Shown: positions 34,560-45,508 of the stretch, piece after piece | How the letters are laid out: each line of letters starts with the position of its first letter | Numbering within the stretch: the stretch's first letter is position 1 | Source of the DNA: Phallus indusiatus | Taxonomy: Eukaryota; Basidiomycota; Agaricomycetes; Phallales; Phallaceae | Length of the DNA: 64,000 bases | Assembly (NCBI GenBank): GCA_027605045.1 | Contig: JAQFWX010000002.1 | Coordinates: 744,001-808,000, forward strand | Direction: 5' to 3' | Notes under the pieces: generated by a model | What the model saw: only the letters and a program-made list of their open reading frames with translations | The model's database searches: none | What the model was told of the DNA's origin: nothing | Position numbers and translations under genes: made by a program

Positions 34560-35100
34560 TGAGTTACATTCAATACTGCGGGATAATTGGCGACAGACTG
34601 AAGAGGGATATCCACGCCAACGGTAGACACAGTACACTGGGTTCGAAAGTGCGATGCACGTGAAGTGACTAACTGGCCGATATAAGAATCCTCTACTAGA
34701 AGTGAGATAACGTGAGAAAACCGATAAGAGACTTCCGAGCTTGAGGACAAGACTATTTCGTTTCTGTCAGCATGAACAAGCTTGAGCGCGACTCTGACGC
34801 CGTCGGAGGCTCGGATGGCATTTAAGGCAGGGTTAAGCTAAGAAATATTATTAATAATATTAGGAAGAAAGCGTATAATGATAATATTATATTCACACTC
34901 TGAAAAACCTTCAATCGGTTCGTCAACCAAGACTCAAGAGCCTGAGCTTTGCCACTCTGGTTTGTATTGGCCCGCGTTGAAGCAAGAAGTATTAGTCGTC
35001 CCTCATTATGAACTCCAAAGTGAGTGTGTAAATCATATTCAAAACGCTTTATTATGAGGGCGAGGGACGGGGCGATTGGTGACACCAAGTTTCGGAGTAA
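34560..35100 (-). pseudogene. Decayed copy of the kinase-like gene family
   Basis: Minus-strand relic, head to tail. The exon-1 traces read CTTCTTGCTTCAACGCGGG and CAATACAAACCAGAGTGGCA, then CTCTTGAGTCTTGGTTGACG, against the intact copy's CTTCTTGCTTCAGCGAGGG and GATACAAACCGGGGTGGCA, CTCTTGGTTGACGAACGG. After an AT-rich intron-like gap (about 34835-34885) the exon-2 trace reads AGAGTCGCGCTCAAGCTTGT, identical over 20 bases to intact copy B. Peptide trace: IRASDGVRVALKLV. The next conserved block is weak (about 34600-34640). Frames are broken by indels. Confidence 0.72.
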
Positions 35101-35210
35101 ACCATTTCTGTCTTTGGCGCCCATGACATAAGCTTAGGGTTTACGCGCATTTACGTGTTAGGGTTTAGAAGTTTTCGTTATGTCACGCTGCACGCGGCAC
35201 GCAGAAGAGC

Positions 35211-35218
35211 CATAAAAG
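35211..35218 (+). promoter_or_regulatory. TATA-like box of small TM gene 2, followed by a 5' UTR intron
   Basis: CATAAAAG lies upstream of a leader that contains a good intron: GTAAGT at 35401, a CTCACC/pyrimidine tract and TTTGCAG at 35459. It is spliced out 27 bp before the ATG at 35486. Confidence 0.4.
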
Positions 35219-35485
35219 TCAAGTATCGAGATCGGAGGCTCTAACGATTCCTCCCTACATCCCACAACGTTCTCTCAGAGCACTTTTGAAGTTCCCACCC
35301 CGCTAAAAACTTGTACTGTAAACAGCAGGCTTTCAATCCGACTTTGGACGCAGCTTGTCAGCCTTGTCGTCGGTCGAACGCCAACCTGTACCAACTAATT
35401 GTAAGTAAAGCCGTCGAATCTCCACTCACCACGCTTCTCACGCGGCTACATTTTGCAGGAGAAGAAAAGTCTCATTATTACAATC

Positions 35486-35698
35486 ATGGAATCTGATTCC
35501 GACCAAGTCCTCGTACTACCTCTAAAGTTCATCATCCCCTCTGCGCCGAAAGTTTCCTTTGAATCGACCTTCTTCGGCCCCCTTGCGCTCCTCCTTTTCT
35601 TTCTCACCATCAAAGTCACTATTTCGTGTCTTACTGACATCGCCGATGCTTACTTCAAAATACAAGACAAGAAGAGTGAAGATATTGAGGATAATTAA
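35486..35698 (+). CDS. Small single-pass membrane protein 2
   Basis: Single coding exon, 70 aa, preceded by a 5' UTR intron (35401-35459). The N-terminus is acidic (MESDSDQ), a TM helix spans about residues 29-50 (FGPLALLLFFLTIKVTISCL), and the tail is charged (KIQDKKSEDIEDN). There is no signal peptide. The segment before and into the helix (F-E-S-T-F-x-G-x-LA) parallels F-D-S-S-F-x-G-x-LA in the gene at 34023. The two genes lie in the same orientation 1.1 kb apart with a kinase relic between them. The role is unknown. Confidence 0.5.
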   Translation: MESDSDQVLVLPLKFIIPSAPKVSFESTFFGPLALLLFFLTIKVTISCLTDIADAYFKIQDKKSEDIEDN

Positions 35699-35744
35699 TC
35701 ATGATCATTCCCCAAGTCTTGAAGCTTTCAGAGGTAAGCGCGAG

Positions 35745-36190
35745 AGCTGAGGTACCTTGTAAATCAAGTCAAGCTGATTACACTTTATGTACAACAAGTG
35801 ACTATTTATGAGCCGTGTTGTCTTTCTCTCTCCGAAAGCCTTAAATGTCGTCTCATGTTGTAAATTTTTACGTGTTGAATGAGAATGCTGTTAGATTTCA
35901 ATAATCAAGGTTGATCAACAATAACGCCGCCTTTGCCTAAATTCCAATGAAATAAAAGCAAAAGCTATACGTGTAGACTAATATTACATTGTGACAACAA
36001 ATATAATTCAAAGTTAATTCTTCGATACAAGCGATGATACAACAGTCTAACGTGTATGCAGGTATTCAAAGCGATCGATTGGATTTCAAACATAACATTT
36101 AACAAGATTTGACAAAATTTGTGCAGTGATTGTGTACTTAGCATAGATTTAATGGCCCAGTTTTCTTTACTGCGCACGCTGATAGTAGCC
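35745..36190 (+). repeat. Diverged segmental duplicate of 31745-32200
   Basis: This copy starts just after small TM gene 2 and runs into the 3' end of the minus-strand Tyr/Pro-rich gene. The matched blocks are listed under the other copy. This copy is longer between the matched ends (about 35960-36160), so one copy gained or lost sequence. Confidence 0.6.
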
Positions 36191-36924
36191 TGAACTGCCA
36201 CCAGTGCCGGAAGGACCAGGGGGATAGTAGTGGCCTGAGTTGCCACTGCCAGAAGGACCAGGAGGATAGTATCCTCCACGTTGATATTGGTGTGCTCCTG
36301 GGTATCTGAGCACCGCATCTCAATGTATTCAAAAAGACTACCATCAAAGAACTCACTGAGGGTTGCCATAATAGTCAAGCGGAACACCCTCTTCGTCGTA
36401 GTAACGGTGAGGCTCTTCTTCAATATAGTCTAGATCTTCCATGGACCCATGTGCGACTTCCGTGCTATACTGCTCTTGACTAAAACGGGTGCCTTCGGAG
36501 GACACCCGTGCACCGCGACTAGACTCAGCGCTCCGGAAATCATAACTTCCACCTGAGGGGTTAGATCTGTGGCTGCCCCAGGCGACCACGTCTGAGCGAA
36601 TACTCTCACGACCCGAGCTGTGATCCCATTGCTGAGAAGAGCCGACACTACCACTATTTTGGTGTCTACGAAGAAATGTAAGTCATGAAGTGTTGCATTA
36701 TTGTTACTTTTACCTCTGTGAGGTTCTCGTTGAGCGGTACGAAGGAGGAGGATCCGAAATTATTGACGGATCATAATAATTATTTTCTACCACTTCCCTT
36801 TGAGGGTCATTGGGATGTTGGCGTGGGTCCGTGTAAGCTTGACGTGGGTCCGTGTAAGCTTGACGTGGGTCCGCGTAAGCTTGACGACGTGGGTCCGCGT
36901 AAGCTTGACGACGTGGGTCCGCAT
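36167..36924 (-). CDS. Tyr/Pro/Gly-rich repeat protein, 5' end unresolved
   Basis: Supported part is complement(join(36167..36305, 36360..36665, 36714..>36924)), introns 54 and 48 nt, in phase. The N-terminal section encodes tandem octapeptides (AYADPRRQ twice, then AYTDPRQ twice). This is followed by a Ser/Arg-rich disordered region and an acidic stretch (EDLDYIEEEPHRYYDEEG). The C-terminus has two YYPPGPSGSG-type repeats ending SGYYQRAQ. The composition resembles low-complexity, phase-separating or structural proteins, but no family is recognised. Upstream of 36924 the frame meets a stop. A 1-nt shift would join a second coding-like frame (ALSPEPKPES, then SPEPRPDH) reaching about 37050, so the 5' part is either an unplaced exon or a frameshift. 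Confidence 0.45.
36821..36924 (-). repeat. In-frame 21/24-bp tandem repeat
   Basis: Five units of GACGTGGGTCCGYGTAAGCTT occur; two units carry an extra GAC (24 bp). They encode the AYADPRRQ/AYTDPRQ peptide repeats on the minus strand. Every length step is a multiple of three, which argues that the repeat lies in a selected frame. Confidence 0.75.
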
Positions 36925-37239
36925 CAGTGATCTGGTCTAGGCTCTGGAGAAGGATGTGATATCCGGGAGGGTCCAGGAGGGTCCGCGCAGTTCAGTCTTC
37001 TCCGGCTTTCTGGTTTCGGCTCTGGAGAAAGGGCTGATCTCCGGGACGGTTCACATAGTTCAGCTCTCTCCAGTTAGGCTGATCTTTACATAGACGCTCC
37101 ACACAGTTCAGCTCTCCAGCTTCGCGTAATCACTCATGTAAATTCAGTAGTCAAAACAGAATAGCATAATTTCGCATAGGAGTTGACAGGCAGGTACAGT
37201 TATGTATGGAAAAAAACGATGGAATTGTGTACAGAAACA
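36925..37239. other. Region between repeat gene and transposon block
   Basis: It contains three imperfect ~55-70 bp repeats around CTGGAGAG, CTGAACT and CGGAGATCAGCC (minus strand). They may be subterminal repeats of the neighbouring transposon or the 5' part of the repeat protein gene. Confidence 0.35.
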
Positions 37240-38398
37240 TCAAAACTCAGCTTGCTCTCTCTGAGAGTACACATCTTCGAACCCGGTCGTATCCATTATC
37301 GTATCATCATCCGATGAATCACCTGACGACCCGCTCCCAGTCGACATAAAGCGTCTCCAGCCATCAGGTATATGGTCGATGTTTTTTGGCAAAAAATCTT
37401 TCATGTTCTCCAGAATCTTCATGATGAGAGGTCGGTTGCGAAGACGCCAGAGACCGTAGCCTCTCCAGCGTTTCTCAATGGGGGGACGGAGCTCAGCTAT
37501 ATGAGTCTCATGGGCCGGGCGACGTCCGAATTTGACGGCATCTGCAAGTTCTTGTGTGATTTTGATACGGTAAAAAGAGGGCACGCTGCCGAGCCAGATA
37601 ATTCCGGGAAATATCTACAGATATGACATAATGAACTTATTTTGAGAAAAAAAAGCTCACCATGCTTTCAAGAATTGGTTTATCCAGTCGGGCACGAATC
37701 TTGTTGTTGAATTGAAATGCGGCGATTGCACCCGCCATTAGCTGGGCGAAGGGAGTGCTGTTGACGTCCCAAACCTTGTGTTCGGTCAGTAGAAGTAGAT
37801 AGAGAGTGTTGCGTTCGTCCACAACAGCAGTGTCGATGGTGACTGCTGATATGGTACCGTGTTGCTGCAATTTGATGCGATTTTGGTTTCGAACGAATGT
37901 TTGTCCTTGACATTCCATGCCTAGCATTTGCAGCATGATCTTGACGGCTTGGTCGGTCCATGCTTCCTGCCCGCTATAGTCGTCCTTATTGTCGGGTACG
38001 GGGATGCTCGAATCGCGCATCTGTATGCTCTTCAGGAGCAGCAGGAGCTCGCGCACTTTATCTTGACCTGCATTGGCCGATACCAGGTCTTCGGGGGTTT
38101 GATAATGTAGAATATCTTCGTATTCCGGGCGGTACCATTGTGTTTGACGGAATTGTTCTCCAGGTATACCAAAGAAAGCTGTTGCTTCTGTCGAAACACG
38201 ATGTATCTTGTAGCGTCGGGTTTCGTTTTTGCCCCATTTACAAGCAGGTAGGCCCGACATGCAAAACCGTTCGCCGTGATCAGGGGGGAACTCGTCAACA
38301 GGTGAGGATCCCCTAGTAGAATTTCGCACGTTGGGGTCGTTTACCATTATGCGATCTTCCTCGGTCTCCACGGAGGGGTCATTGTTTGGATCGATCAT
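37240..38398 (-). CDS. Accessory protein divergent from the transposase
   Basis: CDS complement(join(37240..37614, 37661..38398)), 370 aa; the intron at 37615-37660 is 46 nt, GTGAGC/CTGTAG. Head-to-head with the transposase, only 126 bp between start codons. No catalytic motif is recognised. The middle (LLLLTEHKVWDVNSTPFAQL, then AGAIAAFQFNNKIR) and the segment IIWLGSVPSFYRIKITQELA resemble, from general familiarity, a multicopy Agaricomycete protein family found near transposons. That link is unverified. The C-terminus is acidic (DSSDDDTIMDTTG). Confidence 0.6.
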
Positions 38399-38524
38399 GG
38401 GTGTGTGAGTGATTGTGGTGTTGAATTCGGGCGGAGCTGGAATTTAACACTAGTCAATCAAGTGTCCTTTAACGTTGCGCTGCGGGAGCCTGAGCTCCTT
38501 CAGCGCAATTGAGAGTTGCTTGCA

Positions 38525-41500
38525 ATGACTCTGTGCAATGCGCCAACGTGTCGTCGCGTATTTCTGCACGAAAAAGCACTCCAAAACCACTTGGCAGCAA
38601 GTTCGACCTGTCTGACCTGGATACTTGCTCATGGTGGCGGAACAATCTTACAGCTCGACCCAAATCCTGCTGATCAGTCTCTCAGTGACGAGTACGAAGA
38701 GTATAACTTACAGATGGACATTGACGAAGCCGACCCTCCCTCTCCCATCCCTCCTACATCATCTCTACACACATCTTCGCCACCTACACCATCGCCACCG
38801 CCATACTCGCCACCGCCACCCACTGACGGCACAATCCCACCCCACATTCCATCTTCCTCTACCAAACGCTATTTTACCTGGCCATACCCGAACGCAGCTC
38901 GTACTTTTTCCAATGGTGTTACACCCTACCACCAAGCTATGGCAAACGAAATCGATCCTGAGAACATCACGTATCCCTTTGCTGGCATCGAGGAGTGGAG
39001 TTTAGCTTACTGGTTGGGCCGTTCGGGTTTGGCACAAACCCAAATAGATGCGTTTTTGCGACTAGACTGGGTGAGTAACGGACTTGCGATAGTCAGATCT
39101 CAGACTCACATTTGTCATTGTCAGGTCTCGAAGCGCAACAAGTTTGCACCTTCGTTTAACTCGGCCAAAGATTTATTGCATCGTATTGAGTCATTACCAG
39201 GAGGACCACGCTGGAAATTCCGATGGGTCACCCTTCCTGAAGCCCCTAAAGACCCTCAGCTTCTTCTTTACCGCGATCCAGTGGAATGCTTGGAATGGCT
39301 AGAGGCCAATCCGGAGTTCACTGGCGAGAAGGACTATGTGCCATATTTCGAATATCTTGACGAGGAACGGACGGAACGCTGCTATAACGAACTCGCTTCT
39401 GCCGACGCATGGCATGAAATCCAAGCTGAATTCCCAGACGACGTCACAATCCTACCTTACATATTAGCGTCTGACAGCACCCATCTCACAAATTACTCAG
39501 GCGACAAAAAAATCAAGCCGTTACTCATTGCCAATGGCCATGTTCGCACTCACGTTCGTACTGCTCCTAGCAGACGAGCCTTCATGTGCACCGCCCTTCT
39601 TCCTGAAGCAAAATTCGTACACCTCGACATCAAATCCAGTGGTGAATACCAGCGGTTACCGGGGTATTTGCGCAGCCGGCTATTTCACGAATGTCTGAAG
39701 ATCACGCTCGCATCCCTCAAACTCTACTCACATATACCTAAACAAATGGTCGATAGCGAAGGTTACATACGCAAGGAGATACTTCGTCTGGTTATCTTCG
39801 CTTGCGATCTACCTGAGCAGGGCCTAATTGCCTGCTTGACTACTAACCAATGTGTTCCCTGCGAATCAGGCAAGGCTGATCTCGGTGCCGCGCATGCGTG
39901 CATCCCACGCACAGGTGCCTCAATCCTTGCGCGTCTTCGATCAATACGGGCGTCATTGCCAGTTACGCCCTCAATGACAGCAAAGGAAGTGACGTGGATG
40001 TTTGCAGAGGCCTGTCGGAAGGTGGGATTGAATGGTGTTGAGTCGCCATTTTGGGAAGATATGGCCGGGTTGGATATTTGCAAGGTCATTGGGCCTGACG
40101 TCCTGCACGGGCTCCATAAGGCGTTCAAGGACCATCATGCTGCCTGGTTGGTGAACCTCATCGGAAAGAACGACATGGATAGCATCTTCATGCAACAGCC
40201 AAAGCAGATTGGCTTCCGTCATTTCAGTGTCGGCCTTTCGCGGCTTTCTCAATTCACTGGGCGAGAACACAGGGATATGCAGCGCTATATCCTTGCTGCT
40301 GTAGCCGACCACCACAATTTACCCGGGGACGCAATCAAAGCCACTCGAGCTGAACTAGATTTTATTTACATGGCTCAATATATCTCCCATACCGACCGCA
40401 CCCTGCAACAGTTGGAAGAGTACAACAAGGATTTTCATCGATATAAAGATATTTTCATTCGCACCAATGCACGTCGCGGGAAGAGCGGGACCATCCATCA
40501 CTTCAACATTCCCAAACTTCATACTCGACATCACTACGTCGAATTCATCCGTCGTGTCGGTTCCACCGCCAATTTCTCTACTGAAACCCCTGAACGATAT
40601 CATCAAGACGTTGCAAAGCTTCCATATTCCTTGGTCAGCGCACATGGATATGAGGAGCAAATGGCCCGTTACCTAGATCGTCAAGATAAGCTACTCTTCT
40701 ATAACCGGTACCTATCGTGGCGCTTTCAGCGCAGGATAACAACACACACCCTCAATCCAGAGGACGAACATGAAGAGACGGTTGGAGATATATCCCGGAA
40801 CCTGCACGATGAAGTGGAGATTTCAGACATCGTTTACGAGCCGATCCTCTCAACCAAGGCTCACATTTCCAAGCAAAACATCGCTACCGCCTTAGAATTG
40901 TTTTCTATCACTCCGGCTGCGTTCGGCGAGGCTGTCAAGAGGTATGAAGCTTGGCGCGAATGTGCCGCACATAGACGCAGAAGGTATTGGACCTATGTGG
41001 TCAATGATATCCCAGCGGCATACGACAACATTGACATTTGGACTCTCTTCCGCATTCAACTTCCCTTACTTGACCAGCTTCATGACCGTCTCGAGAGACG
41101 TACAATACGGGCTCAACCTGCGAAAGGCGTTTATGACGTCGTTTTCATTGACACTAAACCACACTCTACAGACATTCAAGTCGGTATTCAAGGTATGTCT
41201 TTGTTGAAATTTTCTATTTACTTGAAACTGATTAGCATACAGGTTATGAAATAGCTCAAATTCAAATGATTTTTAAGCCCGTGGGTGACAGAAATGGCGA
41301 TCACCGGCCCCACCTTGCATTCGTCGAATGGTTCACCCGACTCCCACTGGACCCAGAAACAAAGATGTACCCGGTGAAGAAGGCTCGAAACCCCAACGGG
41401 ACACGACAATGTGACATTATTGAGCTTGAGCAAGTTGTTCAGCCATGCCCTCTTGCACCCCGATACCACCGCTCTCCAGCTATGCATAGACTCGCAGGCG

Positions 41501-41586
41501 TAACCAGCAAGAACTGCTTGGAAACGGTAGAGGAGTTCTGGATAAATTGTTTTCACAGCAAGGGAATTTATCAAACAGTTTTTTAA
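38525..41586 (+). CDS. Plavaka-like transposase
   Basis: CDS join(38525..39070, 39124..41191, 41243..41586), 985 aa. It starts with a Cys/His finger-like motif (NAPTCRRVFLHEKALQNHL) and then a long Pro-rich linker with SPPPYSPPPP. The core reads SLAYWLGRSGLAQTQIDAFL, ILASDSTHLTNYSGDKK (candidate first catalytic Asp at about 299), HLDIKSSGEYQRLPGYLRSR, VIGPDVLHGLHKAFKDHHAA (candidate second Asp), RATRAELDF-type (KATRAELDFIYMAQYISH; candidate Glu) and FIRRVGSTANFSTETPERYH. This order matches fungal Plavaka transposases as I know them. The start at ATG 38525 follows the divergent 126-bp promoter. The first intron is 53 nt, and the whole frame is undisrupted, so the element may be recently active. 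Confidence 0.85.
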
Positions 41587-41752
41587 GATTTTTCATAGAC
41601 CATTAGTTCAAAATATAACTTTTTTTTCGAGCACACATTGTGAATTTGCTTCCGCTGAGCGCTTCCTTCGACGGCATGTAAGTTTCTTGTCGTGACGCGT
41701 GACCGGTGACCCATCCATCATCCACCGCTGCGCTCCTTTTTTTTCCTTCACT

Positions 41753-43991
41753 ATGTCTGCCTCTCAGACTACAACTCGAACAACTCGAGTAACTCGATCT
41801 GCCACAGCAACATCAACTTCGGCGGCGCCAGCCCCTAAAAGTTCACACAGCACCAGCGCGAAAAAAGGCAGGGGAAGACCGCGAACTGCCACTGCCACCG
41901 CCACAGCAGAACAAGTTGTAATAACTCGGGCAAATGCAGGCGATGGACAGAACACAGGATCTGGCCAAAAAAGCGGACAAAATGGGGGAAGTGAGCGAGG
42001 TGCAGTCAAAGGGCGCGGTGATGCCACTGCAGCCCCTACTAGCGTAAGCGTATGATCGCATGCTGACCTGCGTGATGTGATGTTCACTAACGCATTATCA
42101 GGACTCCATGGAGCATGATGCCGATGAGGATGGGGAAGCTGATGGAGATTCCCCATCCGCTCAAATTGATGCCGGCGAGTCACTTGTAATCCCACCTGAA
42201 CTCCAGCGAACACCAGCACCAGAGGTTGGAATCGACAATGCTGCTCAACAGGTTGCCCTAATCGAGTTTTACAAGGCCCAGCTTGCAGAAAAAGACAAGC
42301 AACTACAGCAACTAAAGGTAAGAAATTGTATGATTATTCGTATTATGTAGCATCTCATATTTGCAGCGCACTGCCGAACAACCTGAAGCGCAAGATGTTC
42401 TAGCCATCCACCAGGCCAAACGTAGTCGTACAAGCAGGAAGCTACCAACAGCTGAGGAGTTGAGGGCCAAAATTTCTGCGTAAGCTTGATCATGGCTAAT
42501 TTTCGCTTCTGATGTTTTTTTCTCAGTCAAACAGGAGGCGGATATGATTCTTCCTCCTCAAGTCAACCCACCACTTCACGTTCAACTACCCCCAGTATTC
42601 TCAGTACCCGAACTTCACGTTCATCTACCCCCAGCATTATGAACACCCGAACCCGCATCCGCACCAACCACTTAACCCTGACCACAGACTCAAGTCGGGA
42701 GGGATCTATGTCAGCCATTACCCGAAGCCGCCGAGCCCCTATTTCCATACCATCGATCTCTACCAGAACTGAAACCCCGCCGCCAATTCCTGGACTATCC
42801 CCCGTCCCTCCCACCTTGGATCAGGATATCCCCACAGCCCCCCAAGCCCATCCGGGCCTTGTGATCATCGACAAACCCTGCGCATTATCGTCATATACTC
42901 CTGAATATCAGAAGATACTCACTCAAGCCAAGCATTATCTGCATCTTTTCCTTGTCACTGAGAATCCTTTTCCAACCGCCATAATCAGCAACAAATTTGT
43001 GAATTCCGCGCTCCACTATGCCAACCTTGACTTTCCAGATCTACAGGACGTTGAAATGACTATTTGGATCTCTCGGATTGTGAGTAACATACACATTGCA
43101 AGATGATTCTAATAGATAATACAGATCCGCGCCCATATCGCACGCACCCGCAATAAGTGGAAAAGCTTGGCGCAGGCTATTGTAAGTGGTCCTGCATATG
43201 ATTTAGGCAATGACCCCGATGCTATCAAGGCGCGTGCTTCTTGGCTATTGGAGGACACGCGGTGGGTATATGGTAGCATCGAGGGTGGCGAAGAAGGAAC
43301 GAGAGTAAGTTATTGCTGACCTGTCTTGATCAATACTAACTCAGTTGGTAGGAACGGCGGCGACGGCCTTTCGGACATCCCGCTATAGCCACCATCATTG
43401 TTGGGGCGGCTTATGAAGCCAAGGATGGTGTGGCACGTTTGCGCCCGGACAAGCTCAATCCCATTCCACTTTGCATGATTGCATTTACCGCAGTAACGGT
43501 AAGGCTCAATCGATTTAATAAAATCTGCTAATTATTCGCTCCAGATCATGAATGCCCTCCACGAGTATGCACTGAATGACGGCCACAAAACTAGCGTCGA
43601 CTTCGGGGCAACCAAATATGCAGAACACTACGCAACTCTTTTGGATAATATTAAAGACGTCGCGAAACTGAAGCCTCAACAATGCCTTGAGCTTCGGCGA
43701 GAAATCCACGACCGAGGGGCGAACAAACTCGAGCGACCATTCAGCAATTGTTTGCAGACTCAAAAATCAAAGTTCGTCATCGAAGACTCGGATGATGAAG
43801 ATGGTGAGGCGCCAGATGGATTTGATAATGATGCCGTGTCTATAGGTATCAATGAGCGTTCTGAGGAACATTTGCCAGAGGAAGAGAGTGGAAGTGAACA
43901 GGAAGACATTAGCTTCCCAGATGATCAGGATGATGACTTTGAAAGCCAAGATGAAGGAGGTCTAATCGGTGATAATATAGTTCAAATTTGA
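41753..43991 (+). CDS. Transposon-linked accessory protein (DUF6532-like)
   Basis: CDS join(41753..42043, 42102..42317, 42367..42479, 42527..43079, 43125..43304, 43352..43498, 43545..43991), 648 aa, all in phase. The N-terminal 250 residues are Thr/Ser/Ala-rich with an AT-hook-like GRGRPRT, a short coiled coil (ALIEFYKAQLAEKDKQLQQL) and Arg/Ser repeats. The C-terminal domain is helical: LTQAKHYLHLFLVTENPFP, EMTIWISRIIRAHIARTRN, HPAIATIIVGAAYEAKDG, MNALHEYALNDGHK. This resembles the DUF6532 proteins of Agaricomycetes (recognised from the ENPFP and helical pattern; unverified). The tail is very acidic. It lies 166 bp after the transposase in the same orientation and may be a DNA-binding partner. 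Confidence 0.7.
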
Positions 43992-44647
43992 TTGTATTGC
44001 TTGTATGTACTATGCAATGCAAAATAGCGTTGGAGCAATGGCTCGTCCTAAACAAACAATTAATCCTGAACGAACGGGTAATCCTGAACCAGCAAATCCT
44101 CCTGAAGAAGCAAAGCATTTTGAACCAGTGAACCATCTTGAACCAGCGAACCCTCCTGAATCAGCGAACCCTCCTGGAGCACTGACGACTTATATACATC
44201 CGCTACTCCGTGGAGCCCTGAGGAGTGCCAAGAACACGGCAAGATCGGGCTAGGTGCTCCATGCCTCTCCCCAGGTCCAGACACTTCAGGAGACGCTGGA
44301 GCACGCTTCCCAGATTACTGATGGCCGTGTAAGGGCCTCGGGGTACTCTACATCACCGTGTGGCGTTGGCCGGATCATGAGAACGTCAAACACGAAAATT
44401 CTCACTCACCTAGCAGTAGAGCTAGATGATTTCTCATAGCCGCGGTTGGTTTGAGCGGGACTATCATCCTCTTCAATTTTCTATCTTATCAATAAAAATA
44501 ACACATACGGCTGATCATCGTCACCAGTGTAATTGAGAAGTCGTATCGTATATACTGGAAAAAAGAAACGTGCATAAAGGAGCTTGAGACCGGATTTCTG
44601 AACGGGTGAAATGCAATAAATTCCACACAGAAACAAAGTGAAAGGTA
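43992..44647 (+). other. Right flank of the transposon block
   Basis: It contains the tandem repeat at 44060-44185. A short frame (44005-44253) merely translates that repeat. No gene is supported. Confidence 0.45.
44060..44185 (+). repeat. Imperfect 21-24 bp tandem repeat
   Basis: Units such as CTTGAACCAGCGAACCCTC and CTGAATCAGCGAACCCTC recur about six times with decreasing identity toward the left. They could be subterminal transposase-binding repeats. Confidence 0.6.
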
Positions 44648-45188
44648 TCAAACACACAATGTAGTAACAGCCTGAGGATCCTGTTGCCTACCAGACTCAT
44701 GCTCACGTATTATGTCTCCAGATTCCATCTGGAAACGTTCAATTGCTTGGCGTGAACCTCTCTACCTGCTACGGTGATTGAGAACTCACATTGAATTCCT
44801 TCAATATGTCCTCTTCCTGTCTGGCTGCAACTGTGCTAGATATCCCGGATTTCGTCTTGAGAAATTTGAATCTTTTCAACAGCTGTTTTATTTTTCCCTT
44901 GAAAGTCGAAGACTCCGCCAAATCATTTCGGCGATTTCTAAGATCAACCACCAGATCATACTCAAGTCTAATACGAAAACGTAAGAGTTATATTTGATTA
45001 AAAATGCCTGATTCTTACTCAGCTAATTTTGCCAAAGCGGGGCCTGCTAATCTCAAGAGCTCCGGCTTGTCCGTGTTTGCGTTCCGCGTCATGACTATCT
45101 GGGAAACTTCCTTATCGATGGTGTTTAACCTCTTCTGGTATGTGTCTATTTCGGCAAGGAGGCCAGCAACATATCTGCTTGAGCTCAT
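44648..45188 (-). CDS. Small charged coiled-coil protein
   Basis: Proposed CDS complement(join(44648..44728, 44790..44967, 45019..45188)), about 142 aa. ATG 45188 is the first ATG after a TATA box (45286-45295). The introns at 44968-45018 (GTAAGA/TTAG) and 44729-44789 (GTGAGT/CCAG) keep phase. If the second is retained the protein ends nine residues later at a TAG at 44769. The sequence is helical and basic: LLAEIDTYQKRLNTIDKEV, LEYDLVVDLRNRRNDLAES, and FKGKIKQLLKRFKFLKTKSG. No domain is recognised. The short length and position beside a transposon and kinase gene B suggest a lineage-specific gene. Confidence 0.5.
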
Positions 45189-45285
45189 GCTAAGGAGCTT
45201 GTAGAAAATTAGAAAAGAGACTGAGGGGAGATTAACAGGCACCGGGGGGAGCTTGTCAGCTGGGTTCGTAAAGAGGAATGTTCAT

Positions 45286-45295
45286 CCTTTTATAT
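45286..45295 (-). promoter_or_regulatory. TATA box of the small coiled-coil gene
   Basis: ATATAAAAGG on the minus strand lies about 98 bp before the ATG at 45188. Confidence 0.5.
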
Positions 45296-45508
45296 GGTGA
45301 CATCTGTAGAAAAATTATTTTCTAATTTTATTTTTGAGAGTGAAAATATGCAAGATGCAAAGATATGGGTCAATATGAATGGTTTTCGAAATTCGAAAAA
45401 GAAACACCGATATTATGTAACTGAAAAAATTAAGTCAAGTCCCTGAAATTTTTCCATTATGTAAACACCGCTCGCCGCTAGTATGCTCAAGTTCGTGCAG
45501 ACCAACTA

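Larger units (their letters stand above)
37240..43991. mobile_element. Plavaka-type (CACTA-like) DNA transposon block, three genes
   Basis: A transposase gene (38525-41586) is flanked by a divergent accessory gene (37240-38398) and a co-oriented one (41753-43991). All three are intact open frames with ordinary introns. Subterminal tandem repeats are present on both outer sides (36925-37130 and 44060-44185). I could not identify matching terminal inverted repeats or a target duplication, so the outer limits are those of the genes, not of the element. Confidence 0.6.

Noticed and set aside
44005..44253. 82-codon frame rich in NPPE/NPP repeats
   Set aside because: It only translates the 21-24 bp tandem repeat; no promoter, intron or homology cue.
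36925..44647. Terminal inverted repeats of the Plavaka element
   Set aside because: Tandem repeats are seen on both sides, but I found no convincing inverted pair or target duplication by eye.
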